Both the position numbers and the translations under genes were made by a program. The notes beneath the pieces are model-generated. The model saw nothing but the letters and a program-made list of their open reading frames with translations. It ran no database searches and was not told the DNA's origin. DNA of 64,000 nucleotides from Ensifer sp. IC4062 (GTDB lineage: Bacteria > Pseudomonadota > Alphaproteobacteria > Rhizobiales > Rhizobiaceae). The stretch spans positions 1 through 64,000 of the forward strand of contig NZ_JADYVD010000014.1 in NCBI RefSeq assembly GCF_020193575.1. The letters run 5' to 3'. Shown one piece after another: positions 17,401-26,889 of this stretch; within the stretch, counting starts at the first letter, position 1, and every line of letters starts with the position of its first letter.

Positions 17401-18118
17401 CGTCAACGACAACAATATCAGGCTCGAACCCAAGCTCGGTGTCGCCTGGGCGCCGGTCGAGCGCCATTGGCTGCGTGCCGCCATCCAGCGCGAAGGCTAT
17501 AATTTCGGAGCGGCCACGCTCGCTCCGGTCGCCATTGTCGGGCTTCAGCCCAATCAGTTCCTGATCGGCACAGACGGCTATGCCGACACACTGGCGCTAC
17601 GCTGGGACGCGGAATGGAACGACTGGCTCTTCACCGCTGTGGATTATCAGCATCAGGAAATCCGTAACGGCTCGATTGATATTCCCTTCTCGGCGACGGA
17701 CTTTGGCTTCGATAAGGGCCGAGTTGATCGGCTTGCTTTGACCGCCAACTTTGCACTCGGCCACGGCCTCGGCCTATCGGCGACGGTTGCCCGCACCGAG
17801 AGCGATGACCTGTCGGCAGGCAGAGACGGCGATCTCCCGTTCCTGCCGGAAAACTCGGGCCAGGTGGCGCTGACGTGGGTGAACACCGCGAATATCAAGA
17901 CGACTATTGCGGCAAATTACGTCGGCGAACGTGTCGACGGCGCGACAACCTTGGACGATTTCTGGACCCTCGATGCCTCGCTCCAATGGGAGCCCTTCGA
18001 CAAGCGCATTGAGGTGGAACTCGCCGGCTTCAACCTTCTTGACGAGGAGTTCGACGTGCGTCGGGGCCTACCTGGCTGGGGCCCCACCGTCACAGGCACC
18101 GTTAAAGTGCGGTTCTGA
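14498..18118 (+). CDS. FecR-domain / TPR / outer-membrane beta-barrel protein
   Basis: A 1206-aa protein. Residues 1-23 are a signal peptide. Residues ~60-170 are a FecR domain (PGDVLRTNAVGALAVLF, TPAATAAIRGTDWT). Residues ~230-620 are TPR repeats with regular A-x3-NP/DP spacing (e.g. AIALDPLDPVAYANLAVQY). From ~690 to the end there are alternating amphipathic strands with aromatic ends and a terminal VKVRF, as in outer-membrane barrels. It is coupled to a CHASE2 cyclase gene by a TGATG overlap, so the likely design is an outer-membrane sensor whose periplasmic FecR/TPR part touches the cyclase's CHASE2 domain. Ligand unknown. Confidence 0.82.
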   Translation: MRGRFSGVMFAATVVLAPWPTLAEPIPRPAPSAGSVIARKSGEEVRFVDVSKWRVVDLAQDLLPGDVLRTNAVGALAVLFKDHTQIRLGRNTALRVKQIGAGESNLELQSGTIWARAERGGEGLKIDTPAATAAIRGTDWTLTVGGDGKTSLVVLEGVVELSNAYGSVTVKQGEGAVAAIGSAPTKIVIITPKDREQMLFHLSLRNAFVWMPATPLSVPQMRRERARIEAEPEASRSTEDWLALAEIYLSLNGRQKAQAALSEATRRGLTGTQVARADLIRALIAGSSNQYREAARLFSKAERGLDPSRRTIAAYGGYFARGLADPNRVEEPPRNASGRYAGMAQAWTAGFRENIPAAIEVIKRAEQKYPDDPTLPAARAQLAMLLDDRDELRDGVERALAIDPNDPTALEARAHYRYHIDNDLEGALADLNKALETAPGSSSIWNSLGLVQGVRGDNRAAEAAFKQAIALDPLDPVAYANLAVQYLDETRMAEAKRELDTALAVDPSFDIALVARGRYHLQNGDVDKAVEDLLAGSTANPSYSNAQLLLAAAHYEKGDRVPAAQALDNADRLDPNDPVVATVRTAIAIDAYDADAAIRNAQEAMRRTRAKGGDTAALGANQEEGSTLNDAFRLQGLDAWGQFYGDAVFDPFTAASYVDQAVRGSVNPFFNTFDFAANAITNSVNPTSFSALIQGLLIDPHMLASRERTVNLLRSPFFELELGGGITANEDQVGWIGEAAVRGFTVSPFPISIFATLQWEEPRDTIDRDAGPAIDRETRVIGGNGYLTATPSPDDRIVAFLNMADVDDSQNIFDQFDPDFFVNTDRLKDIDSSNLISGVAWSHTFGFRNVANAAFFFSDRDILDTSRVVLSDVAFPDLGRIRSEQSETSYIGALNHLYGDGDLTWRYGIEAGKVDTDLRTDISVLTVPLPPDINSSIQAVAKAYVDGLYEITPDLKVEGALFARYIEDVNDNNIRLEPKLGVAWAPVERHWLRAAIQREGYNFGAATLAPVAIVGLQPNQFLIGTDGYADTLALRWDAEWNDWLFTAVDYQHQEIRNGSIDIPFSATDFGFDKGRVDRLALTANFALGHGLGLSATVARTESDDLSAGRDGDLPFLPENSGQVALTWVNTANIKTTIAANYVGERVDGATTLDDFWTLDASLQWEPFDKRIEVELAGFNLLDEEFDVRRGLPGWGPTVTGTVKVRF

Positions 18119-20106
18119 TGAACACGCCTGCTCCAGCGCTCGTCCCCCAGCGCTTCTCCGCGGCGGTCGATCGAATTCGCCGCTCCACGCGGCGGATGAA
18201 GCTTGCCGTCTTGACCGCCTTTGTCGCCGCCGTCGTCTCGCTTGTCTCGCTGACGGGCAGCTGGTCGCTCGTCGATCTGCGCACCTATGACTATCTCTCG
18301 ATGATCGGCCGCCCCCCGCTTCCGGAAGATGGCCCTGTTATCGTCGCGATCGACGAGCCGTCGATGGCGGAAATCGGCAGCCAATGGCCCTGGCCGCGTG
18401 CTCTGCACGCGCGCCTGATCGAATCGCTGAGGCGCGCCGGCGCACGAGCGATCGCCCTCGACGTCATCTTTGCCGAGCCAGCCGCCGCCGTGGAAAACGA
18501 TGCGGCACTGGCGGCGGTCCTCGGGCCGGACGTCGTGCTTGCCGGCGACCAGTCGGTGATCGAAACGCCACAGGCCGACCAGTTCGTCCGCACCGAACCC
18601 CTGCCGCTTTTTTTGAGCACGGGAGCGAAAGTGGGCATCGCCTCGGTCAATCTCAGCGGCGATGGTACGCTGAGGCAGATTCCGCCCTATGCCGACGGCT
18701 TCGCTGTGACGCTTGCGACCGTCGCCGGAGCAGAGCCAGCGCCGCCGCCGACGCGAGCCCTGATCCAGACCTTCGGCCCGGCGCGCACCTATCCGACCGT
18801 TTCCTATTACCAGGCGCTCGATCCGGAAAATTTCCTGCCGGCAGGCATCTTTCGTGATCGCGTCGTCATCGTAGGCCTGAGCCTGCAGAATGCACCGTCG
18901 CTCGCGGCTGGAGGTGTCGATGCCTTTGCCATCTCCGACACGGTCTTTTCGCGCAACCTCGTCGCCGGCGCGGAAATCCAGGCGACGATCTACGACAATC
19001 TCGTCCACCGGCTGTTCATCAAGCGGGCCGGCGCAACGATCGCCATACCGGCGATTATCCTCGCAAGCCTGGCCGCGGCTTTGGCAGTCTCCAAATCGAC
19101 AAGCTGGAGAACACTCGGCTACGGCGCCGCTGCCCTCACGCTGATCTTCCTGGCGAGCTACGTGTTGATGCGTCTCGGCCACGTCTTCGTCTCGCCGGTC
19201 GGCCCCGGACTGGCTTTTTTCGGCGTTGCGGTCGGACAAGCGGGTCTCGACTATGCCGAGGAGCGCAGACAGCGACGGGAGATCACGCGCGCCTTTTCAC
19301 AATATCTCTCGCCGGCACTCGTCGAACGGCTGGCCCAAGATCCTTCGCGGCTGAAGCTCGGCGGCGAGAGGCGCATGCTGTCGATCCTCTTCTGTGACGT
19401 TCGCGGCTTTACGACGATTTCGGAGGACATGAAGGACGATCCGGAGGGGTTGACGACGCTTATCAACAGGCTGCTGACGCCGCTTTCGGAGGCGGTGCTC
19501 AACCGAGGCGGCACGATCGACAAGTATATCGGCGACTGCCTGATGGCCTTCTGGAACGCCCCGCTCGACGATCCGGACCACGCGGTCAACGCCGTCCAGG
19601 CGGCGCGCGACATGCTTACAGCCCTTGCGAACCTCAACGCAGAACTCGAAGCCGAGGCAAGAGCGGCAGGACGCCCGCCGAAGACGTTGCGCATCGGCAT
19701 CGGCATCAACACCGGTGAATGCATCGTCGGCAACATGGGCTCAGCCCGCCGCTTCGACTATTCGGCGCTTGGGGACGCGGTCAACCTCGCCTCGCGCCTC
19801 GAAGGAGCGTCGAAGGATTACGGCATCTCACTGCTGCTCGGAGAGCGGACGGCGAAGCTTGCAGCGGCGCGATTTCCCACCGCCGAAATCGACCGGATCA
19901 CCGTCAAAGGCCGAAGCGAGGTCTCCCCGGTGTTCACGGTCGCGGATGGTGCCAGCAAGGCCGCGCTCGAACACCATCACCGCTTCATCGAAGCGAAGTA
20001 TCGCGGCGCGGTTACCGCCGATGACCCGTTGTTCGATCAGCTCAAGACGGAACTACCATCGCTTGAACGCTACTACGAACGCGAGCGGCAACGGCTTTCG
20101 CATTAA
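18118..20106 (+). CDS. CHASE2-domain class III adenylate cyclase
   Basis: A 662-aa protein. A membrane helix near residues 25-48 is followed by a periplasmic CHASE2 sensor (~50-300), three further helices (~303-378), and a cytoplasmic class III cyclase domain (~415-610). Catalytic positions visible are the metal Asp in CDVRGFT, the second Asp and adenine-contacting Lys in DKYIGD, and the transition-state Asn/Arg in AVNLASRL. The DYSALGD segment has Ser where class IIIb enzymes usually carry Thr. This set suggests cAMP rather than cyclic pyrimidine synthesis. It is translationally coupled to the FecR-barrel gene, which probably controls it through CHASE2. Confidence 0.9.
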   Translation: MNTPAPALVPQRFSAAVDRIRRSTRRMKLAVLTAFVAAVVSLVSLTGSWSLVDLRTYDYLSMIGRPPLPEDGPVIVAIDEPSMAEIGSQWPWPRALHARLIESLRRAGARAIALDVIFAEPAAAVENDAALAAVLGPDVVLAGDQSVIETPQADQFVRTEPLPLFLSTGAKVGIASVNLSGDGTLRQIPPYADGFAVTLATVAGAEPAPPPTRALIQTFGPARTYPTVSYYQALDPENFLPAGIFRDRVVIVGLSLQNAPSLAAGGVDAFAISDTVFSRNLVAGAEIQATIYDNLVHRLFIKRAGATIAIPAIILASLAAALAVSKSTSWRTLGYGAAALTLIFLASYVLMRLGHVFVSPVGPGLAFFGVAVGQAGLDYAEERRQRREITRAFSQYLSPALVERLAQDPSRLKLGGERRMLSILFCDVRGFTTISEDMKDDPEGLTTLINRLLTPLSEAVLNRGGTIDKYIGDCLMAFWNAPLDDPDHAVNAVQAARDMLTALANLNAELEAEARAAGRPPKTLRIGIGINTGECIVGNMGSARRFDYSALGDAVNLASRLEGASKDYGISLLLGERTAKLAAARFPTAEIDRITVKGRSEVSPVFTVADGASKAALEHHHRFIEAKYRGAVTADDPLFDQLKTELPSLERYYERERQRLSH

Positions 20107-21596
20107 GACAGCCCATCATCGCGACAGCGTTGCGCGTCCGACGGGACGCGCAACGGTCGCTGTAGCAAAGTCGAAGCGATCGCGCTTGCCACCTTTTGCG
20201 CCTGGACCCGGATATCCGGAACGGCGGTGATTTCCCAGAACTGCCCCGCCGTCAAAGCGCCGACCGCGTAAAGTCCTGGCGGCGGCTCCCCGTTGCGGTC
20301 GAGCACGCGGGAGTCCTTGTCAACAGAAAGGCCGAGGCCAAGCTCGTCGGGGCTGATCAGCCCCTGCCGCTGCATCTCCCGCAGCAGCGGCGAATGGGCG
20401 ACGCCGGCCCGCTCCATGCCGGTGCAGTTGACGATCCAATCCGCATTGAACGATCGCGGCCGGTGGCTTTGCCTTTCTCGATACGTGACCAATGCGCCGC
20501 GAGGTCCTTCCTGGATCGTCTCCAGAAACCCGGCATGGGTGGTGACGATGCCATCTCTTCTCAAGGTCTCGAAACGTGAAGCTATTTGCGGGGCGATCCG
20601 ATGGCGGTGTACGTTCCACCACGCCAGGCCATGACGCAGGAACCGGGCACGTTGCTCATTCGTCAGTTCCTGCCACAGCTTTTGCGTCACTGGCCTCAGG
20701 CCGTCCATCAGACCGCGCCAATCGGCACCGTTGCGAACCTGCCTGCGAAACCCCGCAAGCAGGGCGCTGATCTCTCGCGAACTTCCAAGCTCCGCCTCGA
20801 TGGCCGGCGCCCGACGGTCGGCGGGCGGATGCGCATGCGGAAGCAGGCCACGGCGCGACAGGACGCGGAAACGCCCTCGATGACCATGGACCCGCAAGGC
20901 AAGCACCTGATCGATCATCGTCAATCCTGATCCGAGAATGCAGATCGTGTCGCTCGCGCCCACCTTCGAGCGCCAGTTTAGCCGCCACGGATTGCGCACG
21001 ATGCGCCTTTCGACGCTGGCGTCGGTTTTCCCCGCCGCAAGCGGCAGATCGGCATTGCCGACGCCGAGGCAGAGCACAACGTTTCGCGCACTCAGTCCAC
21101 CGCCGTTGTCGAGATGAAAGACCAATCCAGCCTCGCTGGAATGAACGCAGTCCGTCGCCTTAGCCTTGACGAAATCTACCCTTGCGGGCCGCTCGTGACC
21201 GCGCAACAACGATGCCAACCGGTCGCGCAAGTAAAGGCCATAGTCTCCGCGTGACGCGAAGCCGTCCGCGGAAACCTGCCTCATATGCTCTCCAAGCCAC
21301 TCGACAAAATCGTCGGGCTTCTCGGGAAAGAGGCTCATGCGCCCGGCAGGGACATTCAACCGATGGATATAAAATTCCGTCCGATAGGCCGTGCCCCTTC
21401 CAAACCCCGGGTCATCGCCGACGACCGCAATCGAAGTGGAGGCTGGCAGCATCCTGAGTAGGTTGATCGTCACCGCGATCGCTGAAAAGCCCGAGCCGAC
21501 AACAGCGACATCGTAGAGCAACGCGTCCCCCTGATCCGTTGTCCCAAGTACCGGAATGCGTAAGCGTGCGCCAAGACCGACCCGAAGTCCCTGCAC
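20103..21596 (-). CDS. FAD/NAD(P)-binding protein, HpyO-like / NAD_binding_9 family
   Basis: A 497-aa frame; the start is uncertain because the first GTG at 21596 lacks a clear ribosome site and the Rossmann motif begins ~28 residues in. VVGSGFSAIA is the FAD-binding GxGxxA motif. Later VVLCLGVGNADLP, CILGSGLTMIDQ (second dinucleotide motif) and VNCTGM are typical of FAD-dependent proteins related to the urate hydroxylase HpyO and to lysine/ornithine N-oxygenases. It probably acts as an NAD(P)H-dependent flavoprotein; the substrate is unknown. It converges on, and overlaps by four bases, the cyclase gene. Confidence 0.78.
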   Translation of the reverse strand: MQGLRVGLGARLRIPVLGTTDQGDALLYDVAVVGSGFSAIAVTINLLRMLPASTSIAVVGDDPGFGRGTAYRTEFYIHRLNVPAGRMSLFPEKPDDFVEWLGEHMRQVSADGFASRGDYGLYLRDRLASLLRGHERPARVDFVKAKATDCVHSSEAGLVFHLDNGGGLSARNVVLCLGVGNADLPLAAGKTDASVERRIVRNPWRLNWRSKVGASDTICILGSGLTMIDQVLALRVHGHRGRFRVLSRRGLLPHAHPPADRRAPAIEAELGSSREISALLAGFRRQVRNGADWRGLMDGLRPVTQKLWQELTNEQRARFLRHGLAWWNVHRHRIAPQIASRFETLRRDGIVTTHAGFLETIQEGPRGALVTYRERQSHRPRSFNADWIVNCTGMERAGVAHSPLLREMQRQGLISPDELGLGLSVDKDSRVLDRNGEPPPGLYAVGALTAGQFWEITAVPDIRVQAQKVASAIASTLLQRPLRVPSDAQRCRDDGLS

Positions 21597-22080
21597 AAAA
21601 CGCTCATCAGGGACAGTGGTTGCGGCCTAAAACTATTTCTACAGAAATTATCAATTTTGGAAAGACCCAGCGGGAGCCACGTGAGAACATCAGAGCAACC
21701 CGGCCAATGGCCGCTCCTATGATCGCTCGGGAGCGAGTTGTCGGCATAGGAATGTCTGTCGGTCGCGACGACGCTCCAAATTCAAGCAGATAGAAGTCCG
21801 AGCCCGGGCCACAGGGGTTGGAGAGGAGTTTTGCAAAGCGCGCTGCCTCTTCGCAGCCCATGCGGTGGTCGATCTTTTGTGCCCATTGACGGTCTCCAAT
21901 GTCCTGGCGACCGTGTTACGCCGACGCGTCCCGCTCCTCTTTGTGCCGCCGCAAGCAATCTTTGGCAAAGGTGGAACGTCCCAGGCGTAGCCGACCCAAA
22001 TGCCGCCGGCAGGCGAGGGTGCGCCGGTCTGCCGAGATGATTGAAACGAACGGGCTTGGCAGTGAGCGCCTGATCAGGGT
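21597..22080. other. 484-nt gap without a convincing gene
   Basis: All frames here are short or broken. On the minus strand a frame reading CEEAARFAKLLSNPCGPGSDFYLLEFG (abridged, ~21770-21850) looks protein-like but meets a stop about 25 codons upstream and has no start with a ribosome site. It may be a decayed gene remnant. No RNA gene, terminator or repeat was recognised. Confidence 0.4.
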
Positions 22081-23136
22081 TCACGCCCCGCCCAGGCGCC
22101 TGATATTGCCCGCCAGTTCCGCCGCAAGCCTGGTGGCGGCCGCGGCGGCGCCAGCCATCTGCGGGAGGAGCAGCCATTCGAGCGTCCAAGCGGAACCGGA
22201 GCGTTCCTGCTCATGGACGAGCGCCTGATGCACGCCCGCTAGCAGGGTAGCATTGAACCGTGCCAAGGTGACAAGCACCTCCGCCGCAACCGGATTGTGC
22301 TTGTGCGGCATGGCGGAGGAGCCGCCGCCGCCGGAAAGCACGATCTCCTCGCCGGTTTGCGCCATCAGCGCCACATCTTGGCCGAATTTGCCGAGGCTGC
22401 CCGTGATCAGCGACAGCCGATTGGCAAAATCCGCCACCGCCGAGCGCTGGCTGTGCCATTGCGGACAATCGACCAGCGTAAGCTCCTCGGCGAGGGTCTC
22501 GCGAACGGCCTCCGCCATGTCTCCGAGTTTCTCGAGCGTGCCGGCGGCGCCACCGAACTGTACGGCGAACAGGTCGCGGTCCATGGCCTCGAGGCGGTCC
22601 TGGTGGTCGAGAAGCGGCTCGATCCAGGTACGCAGGCGATCCGAAACCGTGACCGGTATCGCCGCCTGCATGCGCGTGCGCCCCACCAACGGGCGAAACC
22701 CCCATTGCCGATCGCATTCTTCGAGCACCGCCACGACATCGCGGAGACGGCGGCCGAAGAGCTCGGCGATCGCTTTCAGCCGCAGCATCAGACTGGTGTC
22801 GATGACGTCCTGGCTGGTGGCTCCGAAATGCACGTGGTGTGCAGCATCGCCTCCGACTGCCGCACGCAACTGCCGGACCAGTTCCGGAACGACGACGCCG
22901 TCTGCCGCCGTCGCGCGGCGCAGCGCAACGACGTCCGGGGAAAAGGCGCGACAGGCTTCGGTGATGCGATCGGCCGCAGAACGCGGAATGATTCCGTGTT
23001 CCGCTTCGGCCCGCGCGAGCGCTGCCTCGAAGGCGAGCATGGCGCGGATATCGGCCGCGGCGGAAAATTCCGCCGCCACGGCCTCGTCACCAAGAAGGCC
23101 GGAAAGATAGGGATGATCAAAGGCCGAGTAGGTCAT
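22081..23136 (-). CDS. pcaB: 3-carboxy-cis,cis-muconate cycloisomerase
   Basis: A 351-aa protein from the ATG at 23136 (GGAGATGTGG upstream); the longer frame to 23235 would run into the pcaG end and is rejected. It belongs to the fumarase/aspartase superfamily with the signature GGGGSSAMPHKHNP (GSSAMPxKxNP) near residue 260 and an upstream GATSQDVIDT segment. It cyclises beta-carboxy-cis,cis-muconate, the ring-cleavage product of protocatechuate, to gamma-carboxymuconolactone. Last gene of pcaDCHGB. At 351 aa it is shorter than the ~450 aa of Pseudomonas PcaB but usual for rhizobia. Confidence 0.94.
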   Translation of the reverse strand: MTYSAFDHPYLSGLLGDEAVAAEFSAAADIRAMLAFEAALARAEAEHGIIPRSAADRITEACRAFSPDVVALRRATAADGVVVPELVRQLRAAVGGDAAHHVHFGATSQDVIDTSLMLRLKAIAELFGRRLRDVVAVLEECDRQWGFRPLVGRTRMQAAIPVTVSDRLRTWIEPLLDHQDRLEAMDRDLFAVQFGGAAGTLEKLGDMAEAVRETLAEELTLVDCPQWHSQRSAVADFANRLSLITGSLGKFGQDVALMAQTGEEIVLSGGGGSSAMPHKHNPVAAEVLVTLARFNATLLAGVHQALVHEQERSGSAWTLEWLLLPQMAGAAAAATRLAAELAGNIRRLGGA

Positions 23137-23231
23137 TCCACATCTCCAGGATCCCGCGTTCCCGCGCGAGGCCGGAACGGCGACGTCAAAGGCTAGAACC
23201 AACGCGGGGGCATGCGGCGGCCACGCGATGA

Positions 23232-23846
23232 TCATATATCCAGGAAGACCGTTTCCTTCTCGCCCTGGAGATGAATGTCGAATGTATAACTAGGCGCCGT
23301 GCCCGCGGCGACAAGCGTCTCGGCCCGATGACGATATTCGATCCGGGCAAGCAGCGGATCTTCGGCGTTTGCCTCCGCCTCGTCCGGGAAATACATCCGT
23401 GTGTGAAGACCGATATTGATGCCGCGCGCAACGATCCAGAAGGTGATGTGCGGTGCCATCAGGCGACCATCCTTGAACGGCACCCGGCCCGGCTTCACCG
23501 TCTCGAAGGTGAAGACGCCATCCTCGGCGCTCGTCGGGCACCTGCCCCATCCGGTAAAATTCGGGTCAGCCGTGCCGCGCATTTCCGCGGGCGAATTGTA
23601 GAGGCCGCCAGCATCGGCTTGCCAGATCTCGATGAGCGCGTCCTTGAGCGGCATTCCCGCTCCGTCGATCACTCGACCCTTAACGGTAATGCGCTGCCCG
23701 AGCGTCTTGTCGTTGACCATCGAAGCGCCGAGATCGGATTTATAGACGCCGGGAATGCCGCAGAAGTTCGGTGTCAGACCGATATGGACGTAAGGTCCGG
23801 CGGTCTGCGAGGCGGTCTCCTTGAGGTAGCCAAGTTCCTGAACCAT
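23232..23846 (-). CDS. pcaG: Protocatechuate 3,4-dioxygenase alpha subunit
   Basis: A 204-aa intradiol dioxygenase alpha chain. It opens with LKETASQTAGPYVHIGLTP, conserved in PcaG, and contains the GRVIDGAGMPLKDALIEIWQADAGG core shared with the beta chain. It lacks the complete iron-ligand set found in PcaH, as expected, since iron is held by the beta chain. With PcaH it cleaves protocatechuate between the hydroxyls. It lies 10 nt after pcaH, with a 95-nt spacer before pcaB. Confidence 0.95.
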   Translation of the reverse strand: MVQELGYLKETASQTAGPYVHIGLTPNFCGIPGVYKSDLGASMVNDKTLGQRITVKGRVIDGAGMPLKDALIEIWQADAGGLYNSPAEMRGTADPNFTGWGRCPTSAEDGVFTFETVKPGRVPFKDGRLMAPHITFWIVARGINIGLHTRMYFPDEAEANAEDPLLARIEYRHRAETLVAAGTAPSYTFDIHLQGEKETVFLDI

Positions 23847-23856
23847 CTGTTGCCCC

Positions 23857-25017
<1,161 letters not shown>

Positions 25018-25025
<8 letters not shown>

Positions 25026-25827
25026 CTTTGTCTCCATGCATGACGAGTTCGAAGAACGGCCGGAGAATCGCGGTCAGGATCTCCGGCTGTTCGACACAGG
25101 GGATATGACCGGCTTCGCGGATCACCTCGTAGCGTGCGCCGGGAATCAGCTTGGCCATCGAGAGCACGACGTCCGGCGGCGTCGAACCGTCGTCCTCCCC
25201 GACCACGCACAGCACCGGAACGGCAATCTTCGTGGCCGCTTCCGTGTAATCGGCGTCGCGAACGGCAGCACAGGTGCCGACGTAGCCTGCCACCGGCTGC
25301 CGAATCAGCATGTTACGATAGCCGGTGAAAGCGACATTCTCCGGCCGCCGGAAAGCCGGCGTGAACCAGCGCTCGAGTACGGCGTCGGCGACCGCCCCGA
25401 TGCCGTTGGCCTCGATCGCGGCGATGCGCGCGTCCCACATCTCCGCCGTGCCGATCTTGTGCGCCGTGTCCGAAAGCACGAGCGCACGCACCAGATCCGG
25501 GCGACGCTGATAGAGCGATTGCGCGATCAGCCCGCCGACGGAGAGCCCGCAGACAATCGCCTGGCGGACGGAAACCAGGTCGAGCAGGGCAGCAAGGTCG
25601 GTCGCATGGTCTTCGATCGAATAGGGAACCTGGCCGACATCGGAAAGGCCGTGCCCCCGTTTGTCGTAGAGCACCATCGCGAACTCGCCGGCAAGCCGGA
25701 CGACGACATCGCGCCAGATGCGGAAATCCGTGCCGAGCGAATTGACGAAGACAAGGACAGGCTTTTCCCCCGTCGCACCAATCACCTGATAATGAATCGT
25801 GATGTCGTTGATACGGGCGAATTGCAC
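25018..25827 (-). CDS. pcaD: 3-oxoadipate enol-lactone hydrolase
   Basis: A 269-aa alpha/beta hydrolase. Nucleophile elbow GLSVGG (Ser near residue 97), oxyanion region FVNSLGTDFRIW, acid GEDDGSTPP and the C-terminal His in EAGHIPCVEQPE form the expected catalytic triad. It hydrolyses beta-ketoadipate enol-lactone to beta-ketoadipate. First gene of the pcaDCHGB operon, with GGAGGAGA before the ATG, and divergent from pcaQ across an ~90-nt region holding the PcaQ operator. Confidence 0.95.
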
Positions 25828-25897
25828 GGCAGATCTCCTCCGTCACCAAATTGGATGTTTGATCTGGTTAGGTAAAATGATATTTCATGGCTTTCCA

Positions 25898-25913
25898 ATA
25901 ACTCATGGGTTAT
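25898..25913. promoter_or_regulatory. PcaQ operator between pcaD and pcaQ
   Basis: ATAACTCATGGGTTAT is a near-perfect match to the PcaQ site known from Sinorhizobium and Agrobacterium (ATAACC-n4-GGTTAA). It lies in the divergent promoter and touches the upstream in-frame ATG of pcaQ at 25912, which argues that translation starts at 25921. PcaQ is expected to activate pcaD through it with beta-carboxymuconate as inducer. Confidence 0.85.
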
Positions 25914-25920
25914 GGATCTC

Positions 25921-26847
25921 ATGATCGACGCTCGTGTCAAGTTTCGCCATCTACAGACATTTGTCGAGGTCGCGCGCCAGAAGAGCGTGATGAAAGCGGC
26001 CGAACTCTTACATGTCAGCCAGCCAGCCGTCACCAAGACGATCCGCGAACTGGAGGAGGTGCTGGGCGTCGCCGTATTCGAGCGCGAAGGGCGCGGCATC
26101 AGGATTACCCGGTACGGCGAGGTCTTTCTCCGCCACGCGGGTGCTGCGCTGACTGCGCTCCGGCAAGGGCTCGATTCGGTCTCGCAGGAACGCTCCGGCG
26201 ACGGCCCGCCCATCCGGATCGGCGCCCTTCCGACGGTTTCTACCCGCGTCATGCCTCGCGCCATGGCGCTCTTTCTCAAGGAGGAAACCGGTGCCCGCAT
26301 CAAGATCGTTACGGGCGAAAATGCGGTGCTCCTGGAGCAGTTGCGGGTCGGTGACCTGGATCTCGTCGTCGGCAGGCTGGCCGCGCCCGAAAAGATGACC
26401 GGGTTTTCCTTCGAGCACCTCTATTCCGAACAGGTGGTGTTTGCGGTGCGCGTCGGCCACCCGCTTATCGCCGGCAGGCAGTCGATCTTCGCCCATCTCG
26501 GGGACTATCCGGTTCTGATGCCCACCCGTGCCTCGATCATTCGCCCCTTCGTCGAACGCTTCCTGATCGCCAACGGCATCGCCAGCCTGCCGAACCAGAT
26601 CGAGACCGTCTCGGATTCCTTCGGCCGCGCCTTCGTGCGTTCGAGCGATGCGATCTGGATCATTTCGACCGGCGTCGTCGCAACCGATATCGACGACGGC
26701 CTCCTAACGACGCTGCCGATCGACACCAGCGAGACTAAGGGGCCGGTGGGCCTCACCGTGCGCGCCGACGCAATCCCCTCGTTGCCGCTCACCATTTTGA
26801 TGCAGACCATCCGCGAGGCGGCTGGGGTCGCGATGCTGAAGGGCTGA
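25921..26847 (+). CDS. pcaQ: LysR-type activator of the pca genes
   Basis: A 308-aa LysR regulator from ATG 25921 (MIDARVKFRHLQTFVEVARQ); a start at 25912 would add three residues but overlaps the operator. The winged HTH occupies residues ~8-66 (AAELLHVSQPAVTKTIRELEE) and the effector domain the rest. The sequence around RHLQTFVEVARQKSVMKAAE is typical of PcaQ, which activates pcaDCHGB in response to the pathway intermediate. The gene is divergent from its target operon. Confidence 0.95.
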   Translation: MIDARVKFRHLQTFVEVARQKSVMKAAELLHVSQPAVTKTIRELEEVLGVAVFEREGRGIRITRYGEVFLRHAGAALTALRQGLDSVSQERSGDGPPIRIGALPTVSTRVMPRAMALFLKEETGARIKIVTGENAVLLEQLRVGDLDLVVGRLAAPEKMTGFSFEHLYSEQVVFAVRVGHPLIAGRQSIFAHLGDYPVLMPTRASIIRPFVERFLIANGIASLPNQIETVSDSFGRAFVRSSDAIWIISTGVVATDIDDGLLTTLPIDTSETKGPVGLTVRADAIPSLPLTILMQTIREAAGVAMLKG

Positions 26848-26889
26848 ACGCAACGTTTTACATTTCGCGGATCGATACCGAGAACCGTC

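Noticed and set aside
13819-20106. A complete Pycsar anti-phage system
   Set aside because: The cyclase has a CHASE2 sensor and the Lys-x-x-GD and DYSALGD residues of adenylate cyclases, it is paired with a FecR gene, and the TM protein is divergent, unlike the two-gene Pycsar operon.
21607-22189. A gene or mobile-element remnant between the FAD protein and pcaB
   Set aside because: Frames are interrupted and none matches a family; retained only as an unexplained gap.
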